From Flavobacteriales bacterium (lineage in GTDB: Bacteria; Bacteroidota; Bacteroidia; Flavobacteriales_D; Crocinitomicaceae), in assembly GCA_015665275.1 (NCBI GenBank), contig JADFAL010000040.1, positions 1-64,000 on the forward strand: a stretch of DNA of 64,000 nt, read 5' to 3'. Below the pieces are notes generated by a model that was given only the letters and a program-made list of their open reading frames with translations, was not told the DNA's origin and made no database searches. Position numbers and translations under genes: made by a program. Shown one piece after another: positions 46,737-55,454 of the stretch (within the stretch, counting starts at the first letter, position 1; every line of letters begins with the position of its first letter).

Positions 46737-47654
46737 ATGGCAAAGAACACCGATCCTGGTTTAGGCACAAATTATAGTACTGAGATCAAGCGATTTGTAA
46801 ATCCTGATGGGAGTTATAACATTCGTAGAAAAGGTGCGCTTAGTGGTGTGCGAGATTTTTACAAGTTTCTGATTGAGAGTTCGTGGAAGGCATTCATCCT
46901 TTATGCACTTCTCTATTACGTTGTTATCAATTGCATTTTCGCCGTTCTTTTTGTTTCGGTAGGACTTGAAGGGCTTTCCATCAGTACTACTGATATTCCA
47001 GATTTCTTTGATGCCTTCTTCCTTTCGGTTCAAACTTTTACTTCTGTTGGATACGGATCGGTTTCTCCATTGAGTCTGAGTGCCAATGTTGTTGCCGCGG
47101 TTGAATCATTTGTTGGTTTAATGAGTATTGCACTTATCACTGGATTGCTTTATGGGCGTTTTTCGCGACCAAAAGCGAAGATTGCATTCTCAAATAACAT
47201 TTTAATCACCGATTTCAAGGATCATCAGGCAATGATGTTCAAAATTGTCAACAAGAGAGATTCCACGCTATTGAATACAGAAGTAAAAGTCATTCTGTTC
47301 ATTGACAAAGGCGGTGAAGACGCCAATCAGTTCAATAAGGACTTCTTCCGACTGGAATTGGAATTGGAACACATTCATTTCTTTCCATTGTCTTGGACGC
47401 TCGTTCATGCTATTAAGGACGATTCCCCCTTCAAAGGTTTAACCGTTGCAGATTTGAAGAAGAGAAACGCAGAAGTGTTAGTACTTGTGGAAGCTTTTGA
47501 TGAGACACACGGTCAAAGCGTAAAAGAAAAGAAAGGGTACGGCGGCGACCAGTGGTTAGAGGGATATAAATTTGACCGGAATTTCCGAGGCGGACACGAT
47601 GGGGTTCTAGAGTTATACATAGACGAACTGGATAACGTAGTTCCTTTGGATTAA
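46737..47654 (+). CDS. inward-rectifier (Kir-type) potassium channel
   Basis: 305 residues, matching KirBac channels in length and layout: a slide-helix region (about 36-50), outer helix (about 52-76), pore loop with selectivity filter TSVGYG (102-107), inner helix (about 115-138, with the gating glycine) and the cytosolic Ig-like domain starting at RFSRPKAKIAFSNN. The cytosolic domain (about 140-300) has the usual immunoglobulin-like strands including LELELEHIHFFPLSWTLVHA. Bacterial Kir channels conduct K+ and respond to lipids or ligands. The start is taken at the ATG at 46737. Confidence 0.92.
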   Translation: MAKNTDPGLGTNYSTEIKRFVNPDGSYNIRRKGALSGVRDFYKFLIESSWKAFILYALLYYVVINCIFAVLFVSVGLEGLSISTTDIPDFFDAFFLSVQTFTSVGYGSVSPLSLSANVVAAVESFVGLMSIALITGLLYGRFSRPKAKIAFSNNILITDFKDHQAMMFKIVNKRDSTLLNTEVKVILFIDKGGEDANQFNKDFFRLELELEHIHFFPLSWTLVHAIKDDSPFKGLTVADLKKRNAEVLVLVEAFDETHGQSVKEKKGYGGDQWLEGYKFDRNFRGGHDGVLELYIDELDNVVPLD

Positions 47655-47698
47655 TGCAGATAGGTTTTTAATCGCAAGATTTTGATTCACACTATTTA

Positions 47699-47893
47699 AA
47701 ATCACACAGGTTTTCGACCGCAAAGGCGCAAGGAACGCTTGGACGTGTGCTGTAGAAGTACGCGAATAGAATCCTTTGGATTCTCCAGAAGTTGGAACAT
47801 GACCGTTTGATTCGAAACTCAGATGAATACCTAGAAAGACAGCTTTTCCCAAAATACCTTTCCTTCGTATGCGTCTTTGTAGTAAATCACACA
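47699..47893. repeat. MITE-like element with 10-bp direct repeats and imperfect inverted ends
   Basis: AAATCACACA at 47699-47708 is repeated at 47884-47893 in the same orientation. Just inside, GACCGCAAAGGCGCAAGGAACGC (left) and the reverse complement of the right end (ACTACAAAGACGCATACGAAGG) share CAAAGGCGCA/CAAAGACGCA. The text resembles the widespread Bacteroidota intergenic CGCAAAGGCGCAAAG repeat. A hairpin GAATCC-TTT-GGATTC sits inside at 47769-47783. The rest of the 272-bp spacer (47655-47926) holds no gene. Confidence 0.55.
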
Positions 47894-47914
47894 CACTTTA
47901 CCTTAGGTTTTTCT

Positions 47915-47922
47915 TACTTTTG
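47915..47922 (+). promoter_or_regulatory. -7 box TACTTTTG four bases before the queE start
   Basis: Exact TAnnTTTG, ending 4 nt before the GTG at 47927. Transcription would begin at or near the start codon, implying a leaderless mRNA unless a later Met is used. No TTG is seen at -33. Confidence 0.5.
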
Positions 47923-47926
47923 ATTT

Positions 47927-48550
47927 GTGAATAAACCGGATTTTAATAGCTCTGTGGAATTGCCCGTAATGGAGCAGTTTTACACGATTCAGGGCGAAGG
48001 AAGTTACAGTGGCAGGCCTGCTTATTTTATCCGTTTGGCAGGATGCGATGTTGGATGTGTTTGGTGCGATGTGAAAGAAAGCTGGGATGCTGGCGAACAT
48101 CAAATTACCGCAATTGATGATCTTGTTAAAAATGTGGTTGAAACCAATACGGAATTCTGCGTTATCACTGGTGGAGAACCGGCAATGTATCCTTTGAACA
48201 CGCTTATTGACACTCTAAAATCTCATGGAATTGAGACCGCAATCGAAACCTCTGGCTGTTACCCACTAGATGGAAATATTGATTGGTACTGTTTCTCTCC
48301 AAAGAAATTCAAAGCGCCAACAGACGAGGCATACGAAAGGGCAAACGAGCTAAAAGTGATCATTGCGCATCCTTCGGATTTTGAGTGGGCGGAAGGTCAT
48401 GCATCTAAAGTTTCGGAAGATTGCCAACTCTATTTGCAACCCGAGTGGTCGAAACAGGAACGGTTTTTGCCTTTGATAATTGACTATATTAAAACGCATC
48501 CGCAATGGCGCGTATCCTTGCAGACGCATAAGTTTATGAACATACCTTAA
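47927..48550 (+). CDS. queE: 7-carboxy-7-deazaguanine synthase
   Basis: Radical-SAM enzyme that contracts the ring of carboxy-tetrahydropterin to form the deazaguanine core of queuosine. 207 residues with the [4Fe-4S] motif CDVGCVWC (Cys40, Cys44, Cys47), preceded by FYTIQGEGSYSGRPAYFIRL and followed by ITGGEPAMYP for SAM and substrate binding. The start is GTG at 47927; Met15 is an alternative but would cut conserved text. No queC, queD or queF is adjacent; the PorE-like gene follows after two bases, an incidental operon. Confidence 0.95.
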   Translation: MNKPDFNSSVELPVMEQFYTIQGEGSYSGRPAYFIRLAGCDVGCVWCDVKESWDAGEHQITAIDDLVKNVVETNTEFCVITGGEPAMYPLNTLIDTLKSHGIETAIETSGCYPLDGNIDWYCFSPKKFKAPTDEAYERANELKVIIAHPSDFEWAEGHASKVSEDCQLYLQPEWSKQERFLPLIIDYIKTHPQWRVSLQTHKFMNIP

Positions 48551-48552
48551 CC

Positions 48553-50562
48553 ATGGTGAAATACATTTACACACTTTTTCTAGCCCTAGCCGTAACGGGA
48601 TGTGCCGAAGCACAAGTTGGCTACAGCACGAAAGACAAAAAAGCAATTAAACTTTTCGAAGCTGCTAAAACGGCACCGCAAGACGAACGAGCAGAAGGAG
48701 CGCGTGAGCCCAATTATCAAGCAGGGATTGAATATTTGGAAAAAGCACTAGATCGTGATTCGAATTTCGTTGAGGCGCATATGATGAAGGCTGAACTGCA
48801 CGAATACAAAGTGGAGTATGACGAAGCGATTCATCACTATAAGAGATCTTTGGCCATCAATCCAAACTTTTTACGCTCGGGTGTCACCTACTTCTTCCTT
48901 GGGAATTTGCAGCATGCTACGGAAGATTATGACAGTGCGATCAAGAACTTGGACATTTATCTTCAAAACCGGAATGCCAATCCAAAACTGCAACAAAAAG
49001 CTTCCATAATTCGTGCGAATGCGGTGTTTGCAAAGAACGCGATTGCCAACCCTTTGCCTTTTGATCCCGTGAATGTTGGACCGGGAATTAATACTGAAAA
49101 TCCGGAGTACTTCCCTACCATTACCGTAGATGGAGAAACTATTTTGTTTACGCGTCGCATCAAAGACGGGCGTGTTCAAGGGCGTTACAAGGAACAGGAA
49201 GATTTCTTTGTGTCTCAATTGGAGGATAAATTGTGGCAAAACGCAACACCAATGCCTACCAACGTAAATACAGTAAACAATGAAGGTGCACCAACCATTG
49301 CTGCCGACGGTAGAACGCTGATTTTTGTGGGATGTGCCGATCAATTTGGATCCTACGGAGAGAATCGTGGTGGACGTGGAAGTTGTGATTTGTTCATCAC
49401 TAAGAAATTAGGAAACCGATGGACAGACCCTGAAAATCTTCCCGGAACTTTGAATACTTTGCATTGGGAGACACAACCTTCCCTTTCGTCTGATGGGAAA
49501 ACTTTGTATTTCATTCGCGGGATTCGTGGACGTAATGCTACGAACAATTCCGACATCTACGTTTCTCATTTACTTCCCAATGGTGAATGGAGCACTGCAG
49601 AAAAATTACCGGATCACATTAATACTCCGGGGCGTGAGGAATCTGTAGTAATTCACCCAGATGGAAAAACCTTGTATTTTGCCTCTCGCGGACACATCGG
49701 CATGGGTGGATCGGACATCTACATGACTCGAATGAATGAGAAAGGAGAATGGTCAATGCCAGAGAATTTGGGATATCCTATCAATACGAAATATGACGAA
49801 AACTCGCTAATGGTAGGCCCAGACGGAGAAGTTGCATTCTTTGCTTCAGACCGTGAAGGAGGCTATGGAGATTTGGATATTTACTACTTCATCATGCCGG
49901 AAAACATGCGTCCGACAAAGACATTATACTTTGAAGGTTTGGTGTATGACATCAATACGAAGAACCCAATTCCAGGGAAATTTAAATTGGTAGATATCGA
50001 AACAGGAGAAGAAGTTATTTACTCGGAAGCTGATCCTATCACGGGAGAATTTACCGTTTCATTACCTGTGAACAAAGAATATGCATTGACGGTTGAATAT
50101 CCCGGATACGCCTTCTATTCAGACAACTTTAACATGACAGAACCGGAAGGTATGGACGCATTTCATAAAGATGTACCGCTCGTTCCAATTGGATCTGGAA
50201 CTGGAATTCCACTGGCCAACGTATTCTTCGACTTGGATAAATCAACACTACGTGAGAAATCGTTTGGTGAGTTGAACAAACTCGTTTCGTTCATGAAAGA
50301 GAATCCAGATTATAGCTTTGAAATTGGCGGTCATACGGATTCGCGCGGTAATAACAACCAACAACTGTCTGAAGACAGAGCAAAAGCTGTAATGGATTAC
50401 GTAGTTTCGAAAGGAATTTCTGGAGATCGATTGACTTCAAAAGGATACGGAAGTTCACAGCCTATCAACTCGGATGCAGCAATTGCGGCATTGCCAAGCG
50501 CAGAAAGAGAAGCAGCACATCAGGAAAACCGACGTGTAGAATATAGAATTATAAGCAAATGA
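48553..50562 (+). CDS. PorE-like OmpA family lipoprotein (TPR, propeller, CRD, OmpA)
   Basis: 669 residues. Lipobox VTGC (Cys17), TPR region (about 50-150, GIEYLEKALDRDSNFVEAHM), PD40/WD40-like beta-propeller (about 180-435; EYFPTITVDGETILFTRR, SDGKTLYFIRGIRG, MGGSDIYMTRMNEKGEWS), a carboxypeptidase-regulatory-like domain (about 460-535) and an OmpA peptidoglycan-binding domain (about 550-665, FEIGGHTDSRGNNNQQLSED). This exact domain order is that of PorE, a peptidoglycan-tethered T9SS component, though Bacteroidota encode several paralogues with it. It links the outer membrane to peptidoglycan; a T9SS role is likely but not proven. It overlaps the UbiA gene by four bases. Confidence 0.85.
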   Translation: MVKYIYTLFLALAVTGCAEAQVGYSTKDKKAIKLFEAAKTAPQDERAEGAREPNYQAGIEYLEKALDRDSNFVEAHMMKAELHEYKVEYDEAIHHYKRSLAINPNFLRSGVTYFFLGNLQHATEDYDSAIKNLDIYLQNRNANPKLQQKASIIRANAVFAKNAIANPLPFDPVNVGPGINTENPEYFPTITVDGETILFTRRIKDGRVQGRYKEQEDFFVSQLEDKLWQNATPMPTNVNTVNNEGAPTIAADGRTLIFVGCADQFGSYGENRGGRGSCDLFITKKLGNRWTDPENLPGTLNTLHWETQPSLSSDGKTLYFIRGIRGRNATNNSDIYVSHLLPNGEWSTAEKLPDHINTPGREESVVIHPDGKTLYFASRGHIGMGGSDIYMTRMNEKGEWSMPENLGYPINTKYDENSLMVGPDGEVAFFASDREGGYGDLDIYYFIMPENMRPTKTLYFEGLVYDINTKNPIPGKFKLVDIETGEEVIYSEADPITGEFTVSLPVNKEYALTVEYPGYAFYSDNFNMTEPEGMDAFHKDVPLVPIGSGTGIPLANVFFDLDKSTLREKSFGELNKLVSFMKENPDYSFEIGGHTDSRGNNNQQLSEDRAKAVMDYVVSKGISGDRLTSKGYGSSQPINSDAAIAALPSAEREAAHQENRRVEYRIISK

Positions 50563-51512
50563 TACATTTTATCCGGCTAACGCGGCCATTGAATATGATC
50601 ATCATCGCATTGACGATGTATGGTCTTGGATGGTTCTACGATGGATTGCTAAAAGACACCTCAGTTGGGATTCAGTCGATGGATTTCTTCCTCTTGGTTT
50701 TTAGCACCACCTTAATTGCTGCAGCTGGTAATATCATTAACGATTATTTCGATCGCAAAGCAGACCGCATCAACAAACCGGAGAGATTGATTATCGGTAA
50801 GTTCGTGAAACGCCGCGTTGCCATTCTAACACATGTATTGATCAATTTGTTTGCTTTTAGCGTTGCCGCCTATCTTAGCTGGAAACTTGAAACCTTCGGA
50901 TATGTTTTCATCCATCTGATGACGATCAACATGCTTTGGTTTTATTCCATGTATTTCAAGCGCAAATTCCTTATTGGAAATGTGATGATTGCTGGAATGA
51001 CGGCCATGGTCCCCCTACTCGTTGGATTCTATTACGACCAATCGATTTCATCTGGTGCATTGGAAGTAAATAACTTCAACGACGGATTGACCTTCATCTC
51101 TGCCAAGATCATCATTTTAGTCCTTTCTGTAGCATTAGCGGGGTTTGCTTTTATCATCAATTTGGGACGAGAAATCATCAAGGATATGGAGGATATTCCC
51201 GGTGACGAAGTATTAAAAGCTCGTACTATCCCTATCGTTCTGGGAATCAAAAGTTCACGCTGGATTGTAACAGTTATTTTAACCTTAGCGGCACTATTCA
51301 CCATCCTTCTAGTCCTTATGTTCCCTAGGATTGGGACATTGGGCTTCCTATCTATATTTGCGGCCGGTGCCTTGGTGATTGTAGCAATTATCACTATCTT
51401 GCTCGGTGACACTAAGAAACATTATAAACTAGCCAATAACTGGTTAAAGCTAGCAATGATAGCTGGTTTGCTGACCCCCGTTATTTGGAGGTTGTTATTT
51501 TACTATGACTAA
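50559..51512 (+). CDS. UbiA-family prenyltransferase, probable geranylgeranylglycerol-phosphate type
   Basis: 317 residues, about eight or nine transmembrane helices. First Asp-rich motif NDYFDRKAD (61-69) and second motif in KDMEDIPGDE (about 209-218), as in UbiA enzymes. In Flavobacteriia the homologue next to maf is annotated as geranylgeranylglycerol-phosphate geranylgeranyltransferase, the archaeal-lipid enzyme; menaquinone or heme-type prenyl transfer is the alternative. Overlaps the upstream gene by four bases and the maf gene by eight, so this is a tight operon. Confidence 0.87.
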   Translation: MIHFIRLTRPLNMIIIALTMYGLGWFYDGLLKDTSVGIQSMDFFLLVFSTTLIAAAGNIINDYFDRKADRINKPERLIIGKFVKRRVAILTHVLINLFAFSVAAYLSWKLETFGYVFIHLMTINMLWFYSMYFKRKFLIGNVMIAGMTAMVPLLVGFYYDQSISSGALEVNNFNDGLTFISAKIIILVLSVALAGFAFIINLGREIIKDMEDIPGDEVLKARTIPIVLGIKSSRWIVTVILTLAALFTILLVLMFPRIGTLGFLSIFAAGALVIVAIITILLGDTKKHYKLANNWLKLAMIAGLLTPVIWRLLFYYD

Positions 51513-52071
51513 TAACAAACTGGTTCTAGGGTCCAAATCACCTCGCAGGCAAGCACTTATTGGTGAGTTAGGATTCCCTGTTGAAATTAGAATCGACGAA
51601 ATTGAAGAGATCTATCCGGACGATCTGGCTCCCGAAAAAGTTCCGGCATATCTGGCCAAATTGAAGGCTCAGCCCTTGATTCCTACATTGAAGGAAAATG
51701 AAATCCTTGTAACTTCCGATACGATAGTACTATTAGATGGGAAAGTAGTTGGAAAACCAAAAGACAGAAACGAATCGATTGAAATGCTCCGCAGTTTGTC
51801 AGGGCGATCTCACACGGTTATCACGGGAGTTAATCTGGCTTCCATAGAAAAAATGTCTGCTTTCTCAACTGTTACTGAAGTCTATTTTTCGGAAATTTCA
51901 GAAGACGACATTGTACACTATGTAGATAAGCATCAACCATTTGACAAGGCAGGTTCTTACGGCATTCAAGAATGGCTCGGCTATATTGGCGTTTCCAAAA
52001 TTGAAGGTTGCTATTACAATGTAATGGGGCTTCCGCTGCATGATTTGTACAAGGCTTTGAAGTCTTTTTGA
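51505..52071 (+). CDS. Maf-type nucleoside triphosphate pyrophosphatase
   Basis: 188 residues. Hydrolyses modified or canonical pyrimidine NTPs (dTTP, UTP and variants) to monophosphates as a housecleaning enzyme. Hallmarks: LGSKSPRRQALIGELG (8-23), SDTIVLLDGKVVGKP (catalytic Asp region) and DKAGSYGIQEWLG. Eight-base overlap with the prenyltransferase gene. Standard length. Confidence 0.93.
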   Translation: MTNNKLVLGSKSPRRQALIGELGFPVEIRIDEIEEIYPDDLAPEKVPAYLAKLKAQPLIPTLKENEILVTSDTIVLLDGKVVGKPKDRNESIEMLRSLSGRSHTVITGVNLASIEKMSAFSTVTEVYFSEISEDDIVHYVDKHQPFDKAGSYGIQEWLGYIGVSKIEGCYYNVMGLPLHDLYKALKSF

Positions 52072-52074
52072 TAG

Positions 52075-52524
52075 ATGAAGTGGCTTTCTCTTTTTCTGCT
52101 GTTACTCCTTTTTTCATGTTCAGAGAATGAGTTTGAAGTAGAGGACCAAATGTACAATTGCCTATTGTCGCATGCCAAGAAAGAGAAAATAGATCTTACC
52201 AAAGAATTAACGAAGCTGGAGAAGAAGTATGTAAAATGTGGTCTTTTATCCAATACCAGTGGAAAGGCTAAAATTGCATTCTACGAAAACATCTTGAAAA
52301 CGGGTGATTTCCCGAAATTACCAAGGGGTTGCACCTACGACAGTAGTCTTTTCAAAGCCTTGAAGTGGTTCAACGATCCCGTTTGTATCGATAAGGTTGA
52401 AGAATTAGATGCGCCTAAATCGAAATACTTCCAGTTGCGGGAGAAGATGGAATCTCTGATGTCTACAGGAGATGCAACAGCTGTTCAGGGCGTAAAAGTA
52501 ATGCTGGAAGTACTAGATGCCTAG
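52075..52524 (+). CDS. hypothetical lipoprotein
   Basis: 149 residues. MKWLSLFLLLLLFSCSENE is a lipoprotein signal with acylated Cys15. The mature part (about 134 residues) is mostly helical and charged with four further cysteines that could form two disulfides (NCLLSH, KCGLLS, GCTYDS, VCIDKV). No family recognised. It starts three bases after the maf stop, so it is cotranscribed with maf. Location is the periplasmic face of the inner or outer membrane. Confidence 0.65.
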   Translation: MKWLSLFLLLLLFSCSENEFEVEDQMYNCLLSHAKKEKIDLTKELTKLEKKYVKCGLLSNTSGKAKIAFYENILKTGDFPKLPRGCTYDSSLFKALKWFNDPVCIDKVEELDAPKSKYFQLREKMESLMSTGDATAVQGVKVMLEVLDA

Positions 52525-52560
52525 GATTTTGAACCCCCTTACTTTCGAGCTTATTTCCTG

Positions 52561-52989
52561 TTGACGCTAAATGCAATCCTGGAAAAGGATACAGCGTACA
52601 TTCGAGCCATCCCGAAGAAATTAAATAACGTGCCTCCTCCCTCCAATATAAACGCAGAAGACATCACACACATCAAAGCAAATCAGAACCACGTTGTTAC
52701 GATAAATGATGAAGTTATTGCCCTCGATGCGCTTGAAAAAAAGCTCATACCAATTCTGAAAAAATTCAAAGAAGATGATTTCCAGCATATTCGAATAGAA
52801 GTTTCGCAGCAAACCAAATACAGCGTCTTTGCTCAAATTCATAGTGCAATTGAAGAAGCACACCGAAAAGTTTTGGAGTTCTACAGTTATCGAGAAGTAG
52901 GCTTGGAATTGGATAAACTTTCGGAGGAACAACGAAGCAAATTGGAAAAAATGCATCCTTGTCGTGTAATTGAGGCAAAACCTAATTGA
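52561..52989 (+). CDS. soluble ExbD/TolR-like domain protein without membrane helix
   Basis: 142 residues. From about residue 35 the text (ITHIKANQNHVVTINDEVIA, then HIRIEVSQQTKYSVFAQIHS) and the ending LSEEQRSKLEKMHPCRVIEA resemble the periplasmic domain of ExbD/TolR as found in Bacteroidota. The N-terminal transmembrane helix of ExbD is absent: the frame opens only 12 codons upstream of the TTG start and contains no hydrophobic helix. A box-like TACTTTCG (52540-52547) lies 13 nt before the TTG. No ExbB or TonB gene is near. Family match is moderate; function unknown. Confidence 0.55.
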   Translation: MTLNAILEKDTAYIRAIPKKLNNVPPPSNINAEDITHIKANQNHVVTINDEVIALDALEKKLIPILKKFKEDDFQHIRIEVSQQTKYSVFAQIHSAIEEAHRKVLEFYSYREVGLELDKLSEEQRSKLEKMHPCRVIEAKPN

Positions 52990-53016
52990 TACAGAATTCC
53001 TTCGTAATTTCGCGAC

Positions 53017-54702
53017 ATGTCAGATGCAGCCCAAACATCATCCTTTACCCCATTCATTGGTCCTACGGCTGCTATTCCCCTACCTGCTCAGTTTACCTTC
53101 CCGTTTTATTACGAGCCGCATGAATTGAGTCACTTGGCTGCTAAAGAATTACAAGAGCGGTTAAACTCAGAGGACTTCCAGCACAACTTCGGTCTTGAGG
53201 GCCCCAAAAAGGGAAATGGAAGCGGAAAAATGTTCGGAGTGCTCGTTGTGAAGAATCAAAATGGCGAATTGGGATACCTTTCCGGATTTTCTGGTAAAAT
53301 GGGTAATTCCAATGATCACCCTGGTTTTGTTCCTCCCGTTTTTGATATGCTGGAAAAAGGCAACTTCTTTACAGAAGGAATGCAGGAACTCGGAAAGATC
53401 AATCAGGCCGTACGAGAGAAAGAATCGAGCCCAGAATTCTTAGCGATGCAAGCCGACCATAATGCGTTGGTAGCACAAGCTGATCAAGAAATTGAAGCAT
53501 TCCGAGAAGAAATGCGACAGAAAAAGCGCCTTCGTAAAGAGAAACGACTGCAGTTGCCATCGGATATGAATGCTACAGAACGTGCGATTGTAGAAAATGA
53601 ATTGATAAGCGAAAGCCTGTCCAACAAACACCGACTGCGGCTGATGGTGGCAGAATGGAATACCAAAAAAGAACTGTCACAATCGAAAATTGACACGGAA
53701 ATTGCCATTCTGAACAGTTTAAAAGAACAGCGCAAATTGTTTTCGAACAGCTTGCAACAGCAAATATTTAGCGAGTATGCCTTTCTAAACGCCAAAGGGC
53801 GCGCTAAGAATCTTGTAGACATTTTTCAAGATCTAAATATTGATCCTCCTTCCGGTGCGGGAGAATGTGCAGCGCCAAAGTTGTTTCAGTATGCATTCAA
53901 ACATCAGCTAACGCCGATTTGTATGGCGGAATTCTGGTGGGGCAAATCGCCGAAATCGGAAATTCGAAAGCACGGAAGTTTCTATCCTTCCTGCCGGGGA
54001 AAATGCGAACCTATTTTAGGGCACATGCTAGAGGGATTGGACGTAGAACCCAACCCAATTCTCAAGAAGCCCGATTTCATTCCTCCGTTAAGCGTTGCCT
54101 TCGAAGACGATTATTTGGTGATCATCAATAAACCTTCTGGATTCTTATCCGTTCCGGGAAAATCAGACCTTCCTGACCTCTACTCTATGGTTCGGGAGAA
54201 ATATCCGAATGCTACTGGACCGATGATTGTGCACCGTTTGGATATGGCTACCTCTGGCATTTTACTCTTCACCAAAACGAAGGAGGCGAACAAGTTCATG
54301 CAACAGCAATTCATCAAGAAAACAATTTCGAAACGCTACGTAGCCTTGCTGGACGGAAACTTAGAATTGGACGAAGGAGAAATTGACTTACCGCTTCGCC
54401 TGGATTTGGACGATCGCCCGCGCCAACTTGTCTGCTACGAGTACGGAAAAGAAGCCAAAACGAAATACAAAGTCGTGGATCGTCTTTACGGAAAAACGCG
54501 CATTCATTTCTTTCCCATTACTGGTCGCACACACCAATTGCGGGTTCATGCGGCGCACCCCGACGGCTTGAACATGCCAATTATTGGAGATGATTTATAT
54601 GGAAAACGTGACGAGCGACTGCACCTGCACGCTGAGGAGATTGTGTTTGTGCATCCGAAGACAAGGGAGCGAATTACGGTGACGGTGCCGGCGGGATTCT
54701 AG
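53017..54702 (+). CDS. RluA-family pseudouridine synthase with long N-terminal extension
   Basis: 561 residues, about twice the size of simple RluA enzymes. The C-terminal half (about 360-561) is the synthase with MIVHRLDMATSGI (catalytic Asp409) and TGRTHQLRVHAAH. The first 350 residues hold FGVLVVKNQNGELGYLSGFS, a long coiled coil rich in Glu, Lys and Arg (about 130-255), and a conserved GAGECAAPKLFQYAF, then MAEFWWG segment. That layout is a known Bacteroidota variant. RNA target unknown. The near-box TAATTTCG (53005-53012) ends only 4 nt before the ATG. Confidence 0.9.
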   Translation: MSDAAQTSSFTPFIGPTAAIPLPAQFTFPFYYEPHELSHLAAKELQERLNSEDFQHNFGLEGPKKGNGSGKMFGVLVVKNQNGELGYLSGFSGKMGNSNDHPGFVPPVFDMLEKGNFFTEGMQELGKINQAVREKESSPEFLAMQADHNALVAQADQEIEAFREEMRQKKRLRKEKRLQLPSDMNATERAIVENELISESLSNKHRLRLMVAEWNTKKELSQSKIDTEIAILNSLKEQRKLFSNSLQQQIFSEYAFLNAKGRAKNLVDIFQDLNIDPPSGAGECAAPKLFQYAFKHQLTPICMAEFWWGKSPKSEIRKHGSFYPSCRGKCEPILGHMLEGLDVEPNPILKKPDFIPPLSVAFEDDYLVIINKPSGFLSVPGKSDLPDLYSMVREKYPNATGPMIVHRLDMATSGILLFTKTKEANKFMQQQFIKKTISKRYVALLDGNLELDEGEIDLPLRLDLDDRPRQLVCYEYGKEAKTKYKVVDRLYGKTRIHFFPITGRTHQLRVHAAHPDGLNMPIIGDDLYGKRDERLHLHAEEIVFVHPKTRERITVTVPAGF

Positions 54703-54810
54703 GCGGTGAGTTGTTTGTTATTTGCAATATGGACGTATATCCCACAAGCGGTGCACCAATGATTTACTACAGCACTCTGTAACATCAAAAAATAATTTGG
54801 TTATTCAGAT

Positions 54811-55421
54811 ATGAAAACCCTTCTAATCACCTTCATTTCTTTAGTTCACCTTTTGCTGACGTCACACATAACGATTCTGGAACAACATCCATTTCAGGCC
54901 CTTGGCAATTGCCGGTTCAAATCAAAAGTATTTATACAGAAAACGGGCATTTAATCGTAGGATTGAATGGCGCCGAACAAGATACGACGCATGTTTTGAA
55001 CGGAAGTCTTTGGATAAGTAGCGATGAAGGAAACTCCTGGACTGAAATCACCGGAAACATGCATGCGACAAACGTTTATGGGAACAATGTGGTTGCTGGC
55101 ATTAATGGGGAATTGCTGGTAGGCACCTACGGAGGAGGCATCTTTCGATCCAATGACTTGACATTAGGAACAGCCTCACTTACAAAAGATGAATTTCAAA
55201 TTGCCTTGTTCCCGAATCCAACTTCGGAATACGTGGTAGTTACTGCTGATCTTTCGTCTAGTTTTAATGTCGACATTATTGACAACTCGGGAAGGTTTGT
55301 TCTTACGAAAAAGGCAACAGATGGACAGAAAATTGATGTCCAACAACTGCCATCTGGTTCTTATGAATTAGTAATCTCAACTGAGACAACTAAAGTGTCT
55401 AAGAGCCTCGTGATTCAGTAA
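54811..55421 (+). pseudogene. T9SS-sorted BNR-like protein, frame broken after the signal peptide
   Basis: ATG at 54811 begins a signal-like MKTLLITFISLVHLLLTS in one frame; another frame runs FADVTHNDSGTTSISGPWQL from about 54852 through LWISSDEGNSWTEITG (a BNR/sialidase-like repeat) to a T9SS type A domain (FPNPTSEYVVV... LPSGSYELVIS). Adding one T in the T4 run at 54851-54854 joins them to a 203-residue protein. Family members are normally much longer, so an internal deletion is also likely. I treat it as a decayed cell-surface protein gene; an assembly error is possible. Confidence 0.65.
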
Positions 55422-55454
55422 GAATCGTTTTCTTGTGTAAAGATTTGACAAAAT

